51,364 bases of DNA, taken from the NCBI RefSeq assembly GCF_004000845.1, contig NZ_BIMA01000048.1, forward strand, positions 1-51,364. Direction: 5' to 3'. Positions 8,005-16,268 of this stretch are shown in pieces. The translations under genes and the position numbers were made by a program. A model generated the notes under the pieces. It ran no database searches and was not told where the DNA came from. It saw only the letters and a program-made list of their open reading frames with translations. Origin of the DNA: Paenibacillus koleovorans NBRC 103111. GTDB taxonomy: Bacteria; Bacillota; Bacilli; Paenibacillales; NBRC-103111. Numbering within the stretch: position 1 is the stretch's first letter; each line of letters opens with the position of its first letter.

Positions 8005-8307
8005 ATGCACGAAGAAGAGGAGCAAATGCAGCCGCACGCGGAGGTAGAGGAAGGTTTTCTATACGAGGAGCGAGATGCCTATTCGGATTTGGCGACGGTA
8101 GAATCGCAGCGGAACGATTTGGCGGTTGAGGAATTTCCCGAAGGGCCTTTTGGCAGCAGCATCATTTCCAAGACGCTCGGGAAAAGCACGCCATGGAGGC
8201 GCGGCCAACGTTCGACCAGCGCTTTCACGTATGAGAACCGGGAGCTGCACGAAGGATTGGACCGCGGAGGGTACCCCGGGGAGCACGATACGCACGACGA
8301 CGAATAA
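8005..8307 (+). CDS. Small acidic protein of unknown function
   Basis: A 100-residue, very acidic hydrophilic protein with no signal or membrane segment. It opens MHEEEEQMQPH, has YSDLATVESQRNDLAVEEFP and GSSIISKTLGKSTPWRRGQ in the middle and ends GEHDTHDDE. I start at 8005, preceded by GCGAGGAA; the frame stays open back to 7876 but that part runs through the upstream terminator. I do not recognise the family. The ordered composition and ribosome site support a real gene. No operon partner. Confidence 0.65.
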   Translation: MHEEEEQMQPHAEVEEGFLYEERDAYSDLATVESQRNDLAVEEFPEGPFGSSIISKTLGKSTPWRRGQRSTSAFTYENRELHEGLDRGGYPGEHDTHDDE

Positions 8308-8320
8308 TGGCAAGACTCTG

Positions 8321-8545
8321 TAGTCCGAATCGCCCGAATTAGAGCGGCATTTTCCAGAGGGAGCGTGCGGAACCGGCCCTGCAACTGGGAAAATTCGGAC
8401 TAGAGACCGCTTCACCCTTCGCTCCCCCCACGCAGTCCGAATAAATCGGACTAGGGTCAGACCAATAACGCTCTCGCGTAACGCTATTTCGCCGTTCCGG
8501 CGCTGTTGCGGCCCAATAGCGTTACCCCCGCCATACCGTTATTGG
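8321..8545. repeat. Intergenic inverted repeat cluster (AGTCCGA and CCAATAACG families)
   Basis: The 357-base gap contains two repeat blocks. First, TAGTCCGAAT (8321-8330) pairs exactly with ATTCGGACTA (8393-8402), and a hairpin AGTCCGA-ataaa-TCGGACT lies at 8434-8452. Second, a nested element has outer arms CCAATAACG (8462-8470) and CGTTATTGG (8537-8545) and inner 11-bp arms GTAACGCTATT (8478-8488) and AATAGCGTTAC (8515-8525). All arms are perfect complements. The outer arm motif returns in the repeats at 24984-25177. Confidence 0.75.
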
Positions 8546-8635
8546 GGGTCGGAACCACCATTTCTGGGGTTGCGGGTGCAATAGCATGATCCCGGATCCC
8601 CGAGTGTTGCACTTATAGTTTCTTTACTATCCAAA

Positions 8636-8657
8636 GAGACAGCATCGCTGCTGTCTC
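8636..8657 (-). terminator. Terminator of the sulfate transport operon
   Basis: Perfect 9-bp stem GAGACAGCA / TGCTGTCTC with a 4-base loop, then CTTTGG on the minus strand, directly after the last gene of the operon. Confidence 0.7.
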
Positions 8658-8664
8658 CCCATCC

Positions 8665-8886
8665 TCATGCCTGCGGCTGAGGCTTTTCTTTTGTCCGTTT
8701 CGCGGTGTTCCCGGCGGTGGCGGCGGCAGAATTCGAAGCGGCATCGAACCGCTTGCGCTCCGTCCGTTCGATCTGCACGATCCGGCCGTCATGCACGACG
8801 ATTTGGACCGTACCGTACTCCAACCCATTGACGCTTTGGACGATTCGATCCGCCCAGTGCTCGTCGATTTCCAACGGTTTCGCCAT
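8665..8886 (-). CDS. YezD family (DUF2292) small protein
   Basis: A 73-residue protein. The core IVQSVNGLEYGTVQIVVHDG followed by RIVQIERTERKR is the hallmark of the YezD/DUF2292 family, small proteins often found beside sulfur-uptake genes. A low-complexity tail rich in Ala, Lys and Gln follows. The start at 8886 has GAGGAG just upstream; the longer frame to 9087 overlaps cysA and is rejected. It is the last gene of the sulfate operon, 17 bases after cysA. Biochemical role unknown; the context suggests sulfur assimilation. Confidence 0.85.
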   Translation of the reverse strand: MAKPLEIDEHWADRIVQSVNGLEYGTVQIVVHDGRIVQIERTERKRFDAASNSAAATAGNTAKRTKEKPQPQA

Positions 8887-8903
8887 TTCCAACTCCTCCT
8901 CGC

Positions 8904-9965
8904 TTATATATGGACCGGCATCGGGTCGATCTTCAATCCATTTTCCTGCATGACATGCCCGTTCTGATTGAACAAATAAATCCGATGGATCAGTACCCGC
9001 ACCTCGTCGCCCGCTTGCAGCACCGGCAGCTCCATCGAGCGGTAAGCGAACAGGCGGCTGCCGCCGGCTTCTACCTCTACCTGCCAATTCGTGCCGCGAA
9101 AATACACGTTGCGCACCGTCCCTAACTCGGATGCAGTGGCTAGCGAAACCTCGTTCGGCCGACCTACCTCGATAAACTCGGGGCGGATCATCGCCTTGGC
9201 GTTCGTCAGCTGCGGCTGCTCGAAGCCTTTCAACCGAGACGGCTCCTCTACCTGATTCGACTCCCCGATAAAGCCGGCCACGAACGGGGTCTCCGGATGC
9301 GAATAAATCTCGAGCGGAGTCCCTTGCTGCTCCAATCGCCCGGCGTTGATGATCATAATCTCGTCGGCCACCTCTACCGCTTCCTCCTGATCGTGCGTGA
9401 CGAAGATCGTCGTAATGCCGACCCGATCAATCATGTCCTTCAGCCAAGTGCGAAGCTCCTTGCGCACCTTGGCGTCGATCGCCGCGAACGGCTCGTCGAG
9501 CAGCAACAGCTGCGGCTCCGGAGCAATCGCTCTGGCGAAGGCGACCCGTTGGCGCTGTCCGCCGGACAGCTGATGCGGCAGCCGCTTCTCGAAGCCTTTC
9601 AGCCCGGTCAGCTCGATCAGCTCGTTCACGCGAGCCTTGGTCTGCTCCTTCGTCCGCTTCTGCACCTGCAGCCCGAAGGCGATATTTTCGAACACGGTCA
9701 TATGGCGGAACAAGGCGTAGTTCTGGAACACGAACCCGATGCCCCGCTGCTGAGGAGGCAGGTCATTGACCCGTTTGCCGTGGAACAGGATATCGCCCGA
9801 ATCGGGCTGCTCCAAGCCGGCGAGCAAACGCAGCACTGTTGTCTTTCCCCCGCCGCTCGGACCGAGCAGGCCGATCAGCTTTCCTTTCTCAATGCCGAAG
9901 CTGATATCCTTCGTAGCTTGGAAATGGCCAAAGCTTTTCGTCAAGTGTTTGGCTTCGATATGCAT
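8904..9965 (-). CDS. cysA: Sulfate/thiosulfate ABC transporter ATP-binding protein
   Basis: A 353-residue ATPase that drives sulfate or thiosulfate import with CysT, CysW and a periplasmic-type binding lipoprotein. Walker A GPSGGGKTT, Q-loop region VFQNYALF, signature LSGGQRQRVAFARAI, Walker B LLLLDEPFAAID and the H-loop FVTHDQEEAVEVADE are all present. After residue 240 comes a regulatory TOBE-like domain (MIRPEFIEVGRPNEVSL). The start ATG follows cysW's stop by 6 bases. A complete, typical family member. Confidence 0.93.
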   Translation of the reverse strand: MHIEAKHLTKSFGHFQATKDISFGIEKGKLIGLLGPSGGGKTTVLRLLAGLEQPDSGDILFHGKRVNDLPPQQRGIGFVFQNYALFRHMTVFENIAFGLQVQKRTKEQTKARVNELIELTGLKGFEKRLPHQLSGGQRQRVAFARAIAPEPQLLLLDEPFAAIDAKVRKELRTWLKDMIDRVGITTIFVTHDQEEAVEVADEIMIINAGRLEQQGTPLEIYSHPETPFVAGFIGESNQVEEPSRLKGFEQPQLTNAKAMIRPEFIEVGRPNEVSLATASELGTVRNVYFRGTNWQVEVEAGGSRLFAYRSMELPVLQAGDEVRVLIHRIYLFNQNGHVMQENGLKIDPMPVHI

Positions 9966-9971
9966 GGCGGG

Positions 9972-10868
9972 TTACTCCTTCTCGCGGCTATGCCGGTCTT
10001 GAAATTTCCACTCGACAATACTTTTCACTACCAGGGTCACAACGGCAAGCAGCACGAGCAGGGATGCCATCGCGAACGCCCCGGCGAAATTATATTCGTT
10101 ATACACGATTTGAATATGCAGCGGTACCGTATTGGTCGAGCCGCGGATATGTCCCGAAACGACGGAGACGGCACCGAACTCTCCCATCGCTCTCGCGTTA
10201 CAGAGGATCACACCGTAGAGCAGCCCCCATTTGATATTGGGCAGAGTGACTCGCCAGAAGATGCGCCAGCCCTTCGCACCGAGCGTGACGGCGGCCTCCT
10301 CCTCCTGCGTCCCCTGAGCCTGCATGAGCGGGATCAGCTCCCGGGCCACGAACGGGAAGGTCACGAAGATCGTAGCCAGCACAATACCCGGCAACGCGAA
10401 GATGACTTTGATGTCGTGAGCCGCAAGCCAAGGGCCGAACCAGCCATGGGCGCCGAACAGCAGCACGTAGATGAGGCCCGCGATTACGGGTGAGACGGCA
10501 TACGGCAGATCGATTAGCGTAATCAGTACGTTTTTGCCTTTGAAGCGGAACTTCGTGATCGCCCATGCGGCCGCGATGCCGAATATCAAGTTCGCGGGCA
10601 CCGCGATCGCCGCAACGGTGAGCGTCAGCCGAATCGCGGCGGCTGCATCTGTTTCAACGAGCGCCGCCATATACACTTCCACACCTTTGCGGAACGCCTC
10701 TGCGAAGATGCTCACAAGCGGCAGGATAAGCAGAAATCCAAGAAACAGCAGAGCTATGGTAATTAGCAGGACGCGGACCAACCGCGGCTCCGTCGTATGT
10801 GTAATTGTGGACTTGTGAAGCTTGGGACCTGAAGCGTTCTTGGGAACTGTCGTCACATAACCGGCCAT
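9972..10868 (-). CDS. cysW: Sulfate ABC transporter permease CysW
   Basis: About 298 residues with six predicted membrane helices and the permease EAA-type loop [23 protein letters not shown], which docks on CysA. The family patterns [39 protein letters not shown] and [17 protein letters not shown] are present. I start at 10868 (MAGYVTTVP), with AGGGGGCGAG upstream; the open frame extends to 11174 but overlaps cysT in another frame and has no family similarity. The start lies 14 bases after the cysT stop. Confidence 0.92.
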   Translation of the reverse strand: MAGYVTTVPKNASGPKLHKSTITHTTEPRLVRVLLITIALLFLGFLLILPLVSIFAEAFRKGVEVYMAALVETDAAAAIRLTLTVAAIAVPANLIFGIAAAWAITKFRFKGKNVLITLIDLPYAVSPVIAGLIYVLLFGAHGWFGPWLAAHDIKVIFALPGIVLATIFVTFPFVARELIPLMQAQGTQEEEAAVTLGAKGWRIFWRVTLPNIKWGLLYGVILCNARAMGEFGAVSVVSGHIRGSTNTVPLHIQIVYNEYNFAGAFAMASLLVLLAVVTLVVKSIVEWKFQDRHSREKE

Positions 10869-10882
10869 TGTCGACTCGCCCC

Positions 10883-11719
10883 CTATACCGTCACGGCGTG
10901 ACGATTCGTCCGCCATTGCAGGAAGTTGATGATCAAGAGCAGGATGAACGAGATGATGAGCATGACCATCGCGATCGCCGTCGCTCCCAGATAGTCGTAT
11001 TGCTCCAGCTTCGTCATAATGAGCAGCGGCGCAATCTCCGTCTTCATCGGCATGTTGCCCGAGATGAAGACGACCGAGCCGTACTCGCCTACGCCTCTGG
11101 CGAATGCAAGCGCGAAGCCCGTCAGCAGCGCCGGAAGCAATTGCGGGAACAGGACGCGACGGAATGTTCTCCATCGATTCGCGCCGAGGCTGACCGCCGC
11201 TTCCTCGACTTCCTTCTCCAGCTCTTCAATGACCGGCTGCAGCGTCCGCACGACGAACGGCAGGCCGATGAATGTCAAGGCGAGCATGATGCCGAGCGGC
11301 GTGAACGCCACCTTGAAGCCGAGCGGCTCCAGCAGCTTGCCGACCCAGCCGTTCTGCGAATAGATCGTTGTCAGTGCAATCCCTGCAACTGCTGTAGGTA
11401 AGGCAAACGGGAGGTCGACCATGGCGTCGATCAGCTTTTTGCCGGGAAATGTGTACCGCACGAGCACCCACGCAACGATAAAGCCGAATATGGAATTTAC
11501 CAGCGCGGCACCGAACGCCGTCCCGAAGCTGATTTTATACGCCGCAATGACTCGAGGATCGGTCACCGTAACCCAAAACTTTTCCCAGCCCATACCGGAC
11601 GTCTTGATAAAAATCGCAGAAATCGGCACGAGCACGATCAAACTCAGGTATAGGATCGTGAACCCCATCGATATGCCGAATCCAGGAATAATGCTGCGCT
11701 TGCGAGCCAATCTGGCCAT
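10883..11719 (-). CDS. cysT: Sulfate ABC transporter permease CysT
   Basis: A 278-residue membrane protein, partner of CysW. Seen: the N-terminal helix [20 protein letters not shown], the [22 protein letters not shown] helix, [21 protein letters not shown], the EAA loop [22 protein letters not shown] and [20 protein letters not shown], all typical of CysT/CysU. ATG start at 11719. A 144-base gap with an inverted repeat separates it from the binding protein gene upstream. Confidence 0.93.
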   Translation of the reverse strand: MARLARKRSIIPGFGISMGFTILYLSLIVLVPISAIFIKTSGMGWEKFWVTVTDPRVIAAYKISFGTAFGAALVNSIFGFIVAWVLVRYTFPGKKLIDAMVDLPFALPTAVAGIALTTIYSQNGWVGKLLEPLGFKVAFTPLGIMLALTFIGLPFVVRTLQPVIEELEKEVEEAAVSLGANRWRTFRRVLFPQLLPALLTGFALAFARGVGEYGSVVFISGNMPMKTEIAPLLIMTKLEQYDYLGATAIAMVMLIISFILLLIINFLQWRTNRHAVTV

Positions 11720-11752
11720 AAGTACGTTCTCCCCGCTTCAAGAATCCCCACG

Positions 11753-11823
11753 CGGGACGGTTGACCGCCGATTTGCTGCCAGTAAGTGTCGCTTGTCTCT
11801 GGCTCGCGCTGGTCGCCGTCCCG
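11753..11823 (-). promoter_or_regulatory. Intra-operon stem between binding protein and cysT
   Basis: CGGGACGG (11753-11760) and CCGTCCCG (11816-11823) are exact complements inside the 144-base gap. Such stems often stabilise the upstream mRNA or limit read-through, allowing more binding protein than permease. No T-run follows. Role inferred. Confidence 0.35.
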
Positions 11824-11863
11824 TCCGCAGAATCCCGCTTTGTTTAGCCTCTCTGGTTTATCC

Positions 11864-12976
11864 TTAAGGCTTGTAAATTTGGTCAAACACGCCGCCGTCC
11901 GAGAAATGCGTCTTCTGAGCTTTCGTCCAGCCGCCGAAGAGCGGATCGTCGATCGTCAGCAGGTTCAGCTTCTTGAATTGCGCTTCATACTTCTTGGCCA
12001 CCGACTCGAGGCGAGGACGATAGTAGTTTTTAGCCGCGATATTTTGGCCTTCTTCCGTGTACAGGTACTCCAGATAGGCTTGCGCTACCTCGCGCGTCCC
12101 CTTCTTGTCGACGACTTTATCTACAATTGTGACAGGTGGCTCTGCAAGGATACTGACCGATGGGTAGACGATCTCGAATTTGTCTTTGCCGAACTCGTTG
12201 ATCGAGAGGAACGCCTCGTTCTCCCAAGCGAGCAATACGTCGCCGATTCCGCGTTGCACGAACGTCGTCGTGGAATCCCGTGCGCCCGAATCGAGCACCG
12301 GCACGTTTTTGAACAGCTTTTGCAGGGACTCCTTGGCCTTCGCCTCGTCCTTGCCGTTCTTGTCGTAGAAGTATCCATAGGCCGCCAAGTAGTTCCAGCG
12401 CGCGCCGCCCGATGTTTTCGGGTTCGGGGTGATGACTTGCACGCCTGATTTCACGAGATCGTCCCAGTCTTTGATTCCTTTCGGGTTGCCCTTCTTCACC
12501 AGAAAGACGATCGTCGATGTGTACGGAGAGCTGTTGTTCTTAAGCTCGCCTTGCCAGCCGCTCTGGATCAGCCCGGCGGTTTGAATCGCGTCGATGTCGT
12601 ACGCTAGTGCCAGCGTCACGACGTCCGCCTCCAGCCCGTCGATGACGGAGCGTCCTTGTTTGCCGGAGCCGCCGTGCGATTGTTTGATCGTGACGACTTG
12701 GTTCTTCTTCTCTTTCCAGTACTTCGCGAAGGATATATTGAATTCTTGGTATAGTTCACGAGTAGGGTCGTAGGACACATTCAGCAGCTCTACAGGCTTC
12801 AGTTCAGGCGCCGCGCTGCCGCCGGATGCGTTGGTTTTGGAGCCGGCGGTTCCGCCTCCGCCGCAGGCGGTCAGCCCGACGAGCGAGGCGACCAGGGCGG
12901 TCGTAATCGACCATTTGCGAATAGACCGGAGCACTTGGTTGGATGTGGAGCTGGATGTTGGATTCGAATAACTCAT
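11864..12976 (-). CDS. Sulfate/thiosulfate-binding lipoprotein
   Basis: A 370-residue extracellular receptor for the CysTWA importer. The N-terminus has a hydrophobic stretch and lipobox LTAC (Cys about 38), followed by a Gly/Ser linker. The mature part shows the sulfate-binding protein patterns [68 protein letters not shown] and [10 protein letters not shown]. It is the first gene of the operon; a promoter-like pair and a CymR-like site lie upstream. It is of the Sbp/CysP type, which cannot be told apart confidently by eye. Confidence 0.93.
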   Translation of the reverse strand: MSYSNPTSSSTSNQVLRSIRKWSITTALVASLVGLTACGGGGTAGSKTNASGGSAAPELKPVELLNVSYDPTRELYQEFNISFAKYWKEKKNQVVTIKQSHGGSGKQGRSVIDGLEADVVTLALAYDIDAIQTAGLIQSGWQGELKNNSSPYTSTIVFLVKKGNPKGIKDWDDLVKSGVQVITPNPKTSGGARWNYLAAYGYFYDKNGKDEAKAKESLQKLFKNVPVLDSGARDSTTTFVQRGIGDVLLAWENEAFLSINEFGKDKFEIVYPSVSILAEPPVTIVDKVVDKKGTREVAQAYLEYLYTEEGQNIAAKNYYRPRLESVAKKYEAQFKKLNLLTIDDPLFGGWTKAQKTHFSDGGVFDQIYKP

Positions 12977-13006
12977 AATGATAACTCTCCCTTTAGATAA
13001 GAATTG

Positions 13007-13037
13007 ATTATAAATCCACGTCAGTTTATCGATCCAA
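13007..13037 (-). promoter_or_regulatory. Candidate promoter of the sulfate operon
   Basis: On the minus strand, TTGGAT (13032-13037) and TATAAT (13007-13012) with a 19-base spacer, about 30 bases before the start codon of the binding protein. Confidence 0.45.
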
Positions 13038-13080
13038 TTCTACGTTTGAGCGTGCTCCGGCTGTCCGGTAGACAATCAAT

Positions 13081-13108
13081 ATTATTCCGATAAACTTACT
13101 ATGTTATT
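13081..13108 (-). promoter_or_regulatory. Possible CymR-type operator
   Basis: The minus strand reads TTTATCGGAATAAT within an AT-rich stretch, close to the TTATNGGAATTA half of the motif I recall for the cysteine-metabolism repressor CymR of Bacillus and Staphylococcus. The position upstream of a sulfate operon fits. The match is partial and unverified. Confidence 0.3.
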
Positions 13109-13197
13109 GAGTATATTAGCACCGCCCGTATTTTGTGTCAATCGGGTATTTGGGAATTTTACGGGAAAATACCGGATCTCTGCGTATAGAATGATGA

Positions 13198-13231
13198 AGG
13201 GGACGCATTCTCAAGGAATGTGTCCCCTTTA
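13198..13231. terminator. Strong hairpin after the mutarotase-like gene
   Basis: GGGGAC-G-CATTC / GAATG-T-GTCCCC with a 5-base loop. It lies about 80 bases downstream of the minus-strand gene ending at 13313. T-rich sequence follows on both strands but no clean T-run, so termination may be bidirectional and moderate. Confidence 0.55.
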
Positions 13232-13312
13232 TTTCCGCTATTTTCGCCTATCATTCGAGATGCCGCTATCTCCCTCCAACTTGCAGTCCAAGCCGTTTGA
13301 CCCATTCCCACC

Positions 13313-13627
13313 TCACGGAACAAACCGATACACCGGCTGAAGCTCCTTCACGGTAGCCCCGTTCTCCTCCCACAGCAGCAGCATATCGCTCATATATTGC
13401 TGCCACTTCACATTCGCGGGATGCTCCGCCAACCGATCCATCGCTTCGCTGAAATTGTCTGCAACCATATGCGCGAACAGCAGTCCCTCGTGAAAATAAA
13501 TGTGATACGCGCGAATGCCGACCAGCCGGAACTGCTCCTCCAGCTCGGGATCGACCCGCTCATGGCGGCGCCTGTACTCCTCATAATCCTCCGGACGAAT
13601 CTTCAGCATGAACGATGCGTATTCCAT
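13313..13627 (-). CDS. L-rhamnose mutarotase family protein (RhaM/DUF718)
   Basis: About 104 residues. The family interconverts the alpha and beta anomers of L-rhamnose or related 6-deoxy sugars. Seen: MLKIRPEDYEEYRRRHERV, with the conserved Tyr/His in the first helix, then VGIRAYHIYFHEGLLFAHM and a Trp-containing C-terminal region ending PVYRFVP, the usual RhaM-type ending. Length fits a small alpha/beta dimeric barrel. Start: ATG 13627, with GAAGGGAG about 12 bases upstream; the longer frame to 13711 overlaps the upstream gene. It follows the isomerase by 25 bases, as expected for one aldose-processing operon. Confidence 0.85.
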   Translation of the reverse strand: MEYASFMLKIRPEDYEEYRRRHERVDPELEEQFRLVGIRAYHIYFHEGLLFAHMVADNFSEAMDRLAEHPANVKWQQYMSDMLLLWEENGATVKELQPVYRFVP

Positions 13628-13652
13628 AGCCGATGACCGCTCCCTTCTCTGA

Positions 13653-15152
13653 TTAAAGCGTGACATGAGCGCAAGGCAGCAGTTGGGCCACCTTGACGAA
13701 CAGAGAAGCATTGTGTCCGATCGACATCGCGCAATGATGCGTCGGCGCTTCGGCGAACCAGCGCTCCATGTACGTGTCCGGGTCGACGCGGAAACGGACA
13801 GGCGTCTGCGTATTGCCGATGCGCATAATCGGACCGTCCGTCGACTCCGCCTCGCTGCTGATCAGCTTCAGCTTGCCGTCGCCGGTCTGGGTGACGTTCA
13901 GCGTCGTGATCGGGCCGGTCTTCACCTTGGCCTCGACGGAGACGCCGGTGCCTTGTTTGCCGTGGTATAGCCCCATCCCGCGCAGAATCGGCTTGCCCTC
14001 CGAGATCGCCACATGGAACGGGCCATCGTGTCCGAGCAAGATCGTCCCGTCGACGTAATCGACCACGACGATCTCGGAGAAGCTGCCCCCTCGGCCGGCA
14101 ATGTCGGCGATCTTCATCGCGACCGCGGTCTTCAGATCGCCTTCGCCGGAGCACGGGATACCCCGCGCGGTGAGCAGCGAATGCCCGACGATGAAGCCGC
14201 CCTGGATGCGCTCGTATTCGTAGTCCGGCGCGCCGTGGTAGTAGTAGCTCAGCGCGTCGAGATCGAATTCGCGCACAAGCTTCTCCTGCGCCACGGCGAC
14301 GCGGCACGCCCATTCGAGCTGCTCCGCAGTCGGCTTGCGCGCGATCGGATCGGACGGCGAATCGCCGCTGATCTGGAACATCGCATGCACCTCCTCCAGC
14401 TTGGCCGCCGTCTCCTGCGGCGTGACGGCCTGGAACAGCCGGTGCAGGTCGCACATCTCCAGCACCTCCACATGCAGCCCGAGCTGGGCTTGCAGCATCG
14501 TGAAGTCGCTGTACATGTCCAGCATGCCGCTGTACGTATTGCCGAGGAAGCCGAACCGGCTATGCCGCAAGGTGCGAACGACCGAAGCGGCTCGGATCCA
14601 TTCCTCGATCGCCGTCCAGGCGCGGCGGGCTTCCGCCCGTTCCGCGGTCACTTCGTTCGTCAGCGAGATGGCCGGCGTATAGCTCAACCCGAGCAGGCCG
14701 TTGATAACGCGGAACGGAATGCCCGCCCGGTTGAAGGCGTTCGACAGCTCCGGCACCGGGCAAGCTCCGCAATGCGCCAGCCATTCGCCGGTCGTCGTCT
14801 GCTCGTAGTTGATGCGCTCCGTCGGCTGCAGGTTGAGAATGACCGCAGGCGCCTTGCAAATCTGGTGCACCGGCAGCACGGTCGAGCTCGTCGAATAAGT
14901 GGCCGAGTGGCAGAACACGAGATCGACGTTGCGCGCGTTCAGCCACTCGCCGGCACAGCGCCCTTCCGCCTCCGTATCGACGAGGCCGAAATTGTACACT
15001 TCCGCGCCGAGCCGCGCCATCTCCTTTTCCAGAAATCGGCCGTACTCCTCCAGCCGCTCCTTCAACCCCGGAAACTGGCTCCAGTACGCCCGCAAGCCGA
15101 TGGAATACAAGCCGATTCTAGCTTTTCTCGCCGGTTTGATCGGATCCCACAT
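13653..15152 (-). CDS. L-fucose/L-arabinose isomerase family protein
   Basis: A 499-residue cytoplasmic protein of the fucose/arabinose isomerase superfamily (metal-dependent aldose-ketose isomerases). Seen: the N-terminal domain KARIGLYSIGLRAYWSQFPG, DLVFCHSATYSTSSTVLPVH, the central LGNTYSGMLDMYSDFTMLQ, metal-site regions GEGDLKTAVAMKIADIAG and VVVDYVDGTILLGHDGPFHV, and the C-terminal MERWFAEAPTHHCAMSIGHN. The start has GGGGAGCGGAGC upstream. It is paired with a rhamnose-mutarotase-like gene and divergent from an AraC regulator, which points to a deoxy or rare aldose. The exact sugar is not decided by the sequence. Confidence 0.88.
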   Translation of the reverse strand: MWDPIKPARKARIGLYSIGLRAYWSQFPGLKERLEEYGRFLEKEMARLGAEVYNFGLVDTEAEGRCAGEWLNARNVDLVFCHSATYSTSSTVLPVHQICKAPAVILNLQPTERINYEQTTTGEWLAHCGACPVPELSNAFNRAGIPFRVINGLLGLSYTPAISLTNEVTAERAEARRAWTAIEEWIRAASVVRTLRHSRFGFLGNTYSGMLDMYSDFTMLQAQLGLHVEVLEMCDLHRLFQAVTPQETAAKLEEVHAMFQISGDSPSDPIARKPTAEQLEWACRVAVAQEKLVREFDLDALSYYYHGAPDYEYERIQGGFIVGHSLLTARGIPCSGEGDLKTAVAMKIADIAGRGGSFSEIVVVDYVDGTILLGHDGPFHVAISEGKPILRGMGLYHGKQGTGVSVEAKVKTGPITTLNVTQTGDGKLKLISSEAESTDGPIMRIGNTQTPVRFRVDPDTYMERWFAEAPTHHCAMSIGHNASLFVKVAQLLPCAHVTL

Positions 15153-15196
15153 GCTCCGCTCCCCATCCTTTCTCCCCCTACAAATATGCCAATCGT

Positions 15197-15204
15197 GATA
15201 TAAT
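15197..15204 (+). promoter_or_regulatory. Extended -10 promoter of the AraC gene
   Basis: TGATATAAT: a perfect TATAAT (15199-15204) preceded by the extended TGn element. No good -35 is visible, which is usual for extended -10 promoters. Confidence 0.55.
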
Positions 15205-15240
15205 CATCGCACAGGCAGGAGAAGGCGGGATACGAGTATC

Positions 15241-15291
15241 ATGTGCAAAAATATCAATATATTGCTATCCATGAAAGCGGTGACAAAATGA
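15241..15291 (+). CDS. 16-codon leader peptide overlapping the AraC start
   Basis: ATG at 15241, with GGAGAAGGCGGG upstream, reads 16 codons (MCKNINILLSMKAVTK) to a TGA at 15289-15291 that overlaps the next ATG as ATGA. This is the geometry of translational coupling. A perfect cre site lies inside it. It might instead be accidental, because an alternative longer start (GTG 15243) would read the same bases in the regulator's own frame. Confidence 0.35.
   Translation: MCKNINILLSMKAVTK
15272..15285 (+). promoter_or_regulatory. cre site (CcpA operator)
   Basis: TGAAAGCGGTGACA matches the cre consensus TGWAANCGNTNWCA at every position. It lies about 60 bases downstream of the promoter and directly before the AraC start codon, where CcpA would block elongation (roadblock). 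Confidence 0.65.
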
Positions 15292-16217
15292 GCCCAAACG
15301 ACAACGGCGGCTATTATGTGCAAGCGGAGCTGGACTATAGCGAGGACTCGATTCGGCTGATCCACACCCCGAGCCCCCAGGCGAAATCGATGTTCTACTA
15401 TGTGCAGGAAATTGGGCATTTTCGGACGCGCGCTCAGTACTATACAGAGAGACGGAAACTTCAATCGCTTCTCATCGTATATACGGTCGCGGGCAGAGGG
15501 CATCTGCACTATCGAGGCGTCGACCATATCCTGACGGCGGGACAGGTGTTCTTCATCGACTGCATGGAATATCAAACATACCGGACCGATCCCGATCCGG
15601 GTCAGCTATGGGAGCTGCTCTGGGTGCACGTGAGCGGCGAGTCCGCGGCACGATACTTCGCCTCGTTCCTGGAGCAGAACGGCGGGTCGCCTGTCATGGA
15701 CCTGCCGACCGGCTCGCCCATCGCCGACCACTTGAGGGAGCTGCTGGAGCTGCACCGGACGAAACATGCGCTCACCGAGCTGCTCGGCTCCAGCCTCATC
15801 GTGCAGCTGCTTACGCAGCTGCTCCTGCATGCTCACTCCGACCGTGCGGCGGCTCACGGGGCGGCTTTCGGCGGCTTCACCGTGCCGGAGTCGGTTGCAG
15901 GAGTGGCGGAGTTTCTGAACGCCCGCTACCAGGAGCCGGTCACACTCGATTTGCTGGCCCGGACGTTCAGCATCAGCAAGTACCATCTGGCCCGCGAGTT
16001 CAAGAAGGCGTATGGCCTCACGCCGAACGACTACGTGCTGGCGGTTCGCATCAACCAAGCGAAGGCATGGCTGCGCGACACCGACCGACCTGTCTCTTGG
16101 GTGGCCGGGCAGAGCGGCTTCGACTATGTGTCGCATTTCATCCAGACGTTCAAGAAGCTCGAAGGGATTACGCCCCTGGCGTTTCGCAAGCAGTGGCGGT
16201 CCGGCGGCGAAGGCTAG
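15288..16217 (+). CDS. AraC family transcriptional regulator with cupin-type sensor
   Basis: About 309 residues from ATG 15288; a GTG at 15243 would add 15 residues. N-terminal arabinose-binding-like domain: LLIVYTVAGRGHLHYRGVD, GQVFFIDCMEYQTYR, LLWVHVSGESAARYF. C-terminal double helix-turn-helix: LDLLARTFSISKYHLAREFK and PVSWVAGQSGFDYVSHFIQT. It is divergent from the isomerase/mutarotase operon and very likely controls it in response to the sugar. A cre site and possible coupled leader peptide at its start suggest catabolite repression of the whole unit. Family secure; ligand unknown. Confidence 0.87.
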   Translation: MSPNDNGGYYVQAELDYSEDSIRLIHTPSPQAKSMFYYVQEIGHFRTRAQYYTERRKLQSLLIVYTVAGRGHLHYRGVDHILTAGQVFFIDCMEYQTYRTDPDPGQLWELLWVHVSGESAARYFASFLEQNGGSPVMDLPTGSPIADHLRELLELHRTKHALTELLGSSLIVQLLTQLLLHAHSDRAAAHGAAFGGFTVPESVAGVAEFLNARYQEPVTLDLLARTFSISKYHLAREFKKAYGLTPNDYVLAVRINQAKAWLRDTDRPVSWVAGQSGFDYVSHFIQTFKKLEGITPLAFRKQWRSGGEG

Positions 16218-16268
16218 CGGGGGCTGGAACGGTTGCTCGGGGAACGCAGAATCGTTAATAAACAATCG

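Noticed and set aside
12977-13312. S-box (SAM) riboswitch before the sulfate operon
   Set aside because: No S-box core such as GATGAAGCC or GGCAACC is visible in the leader.
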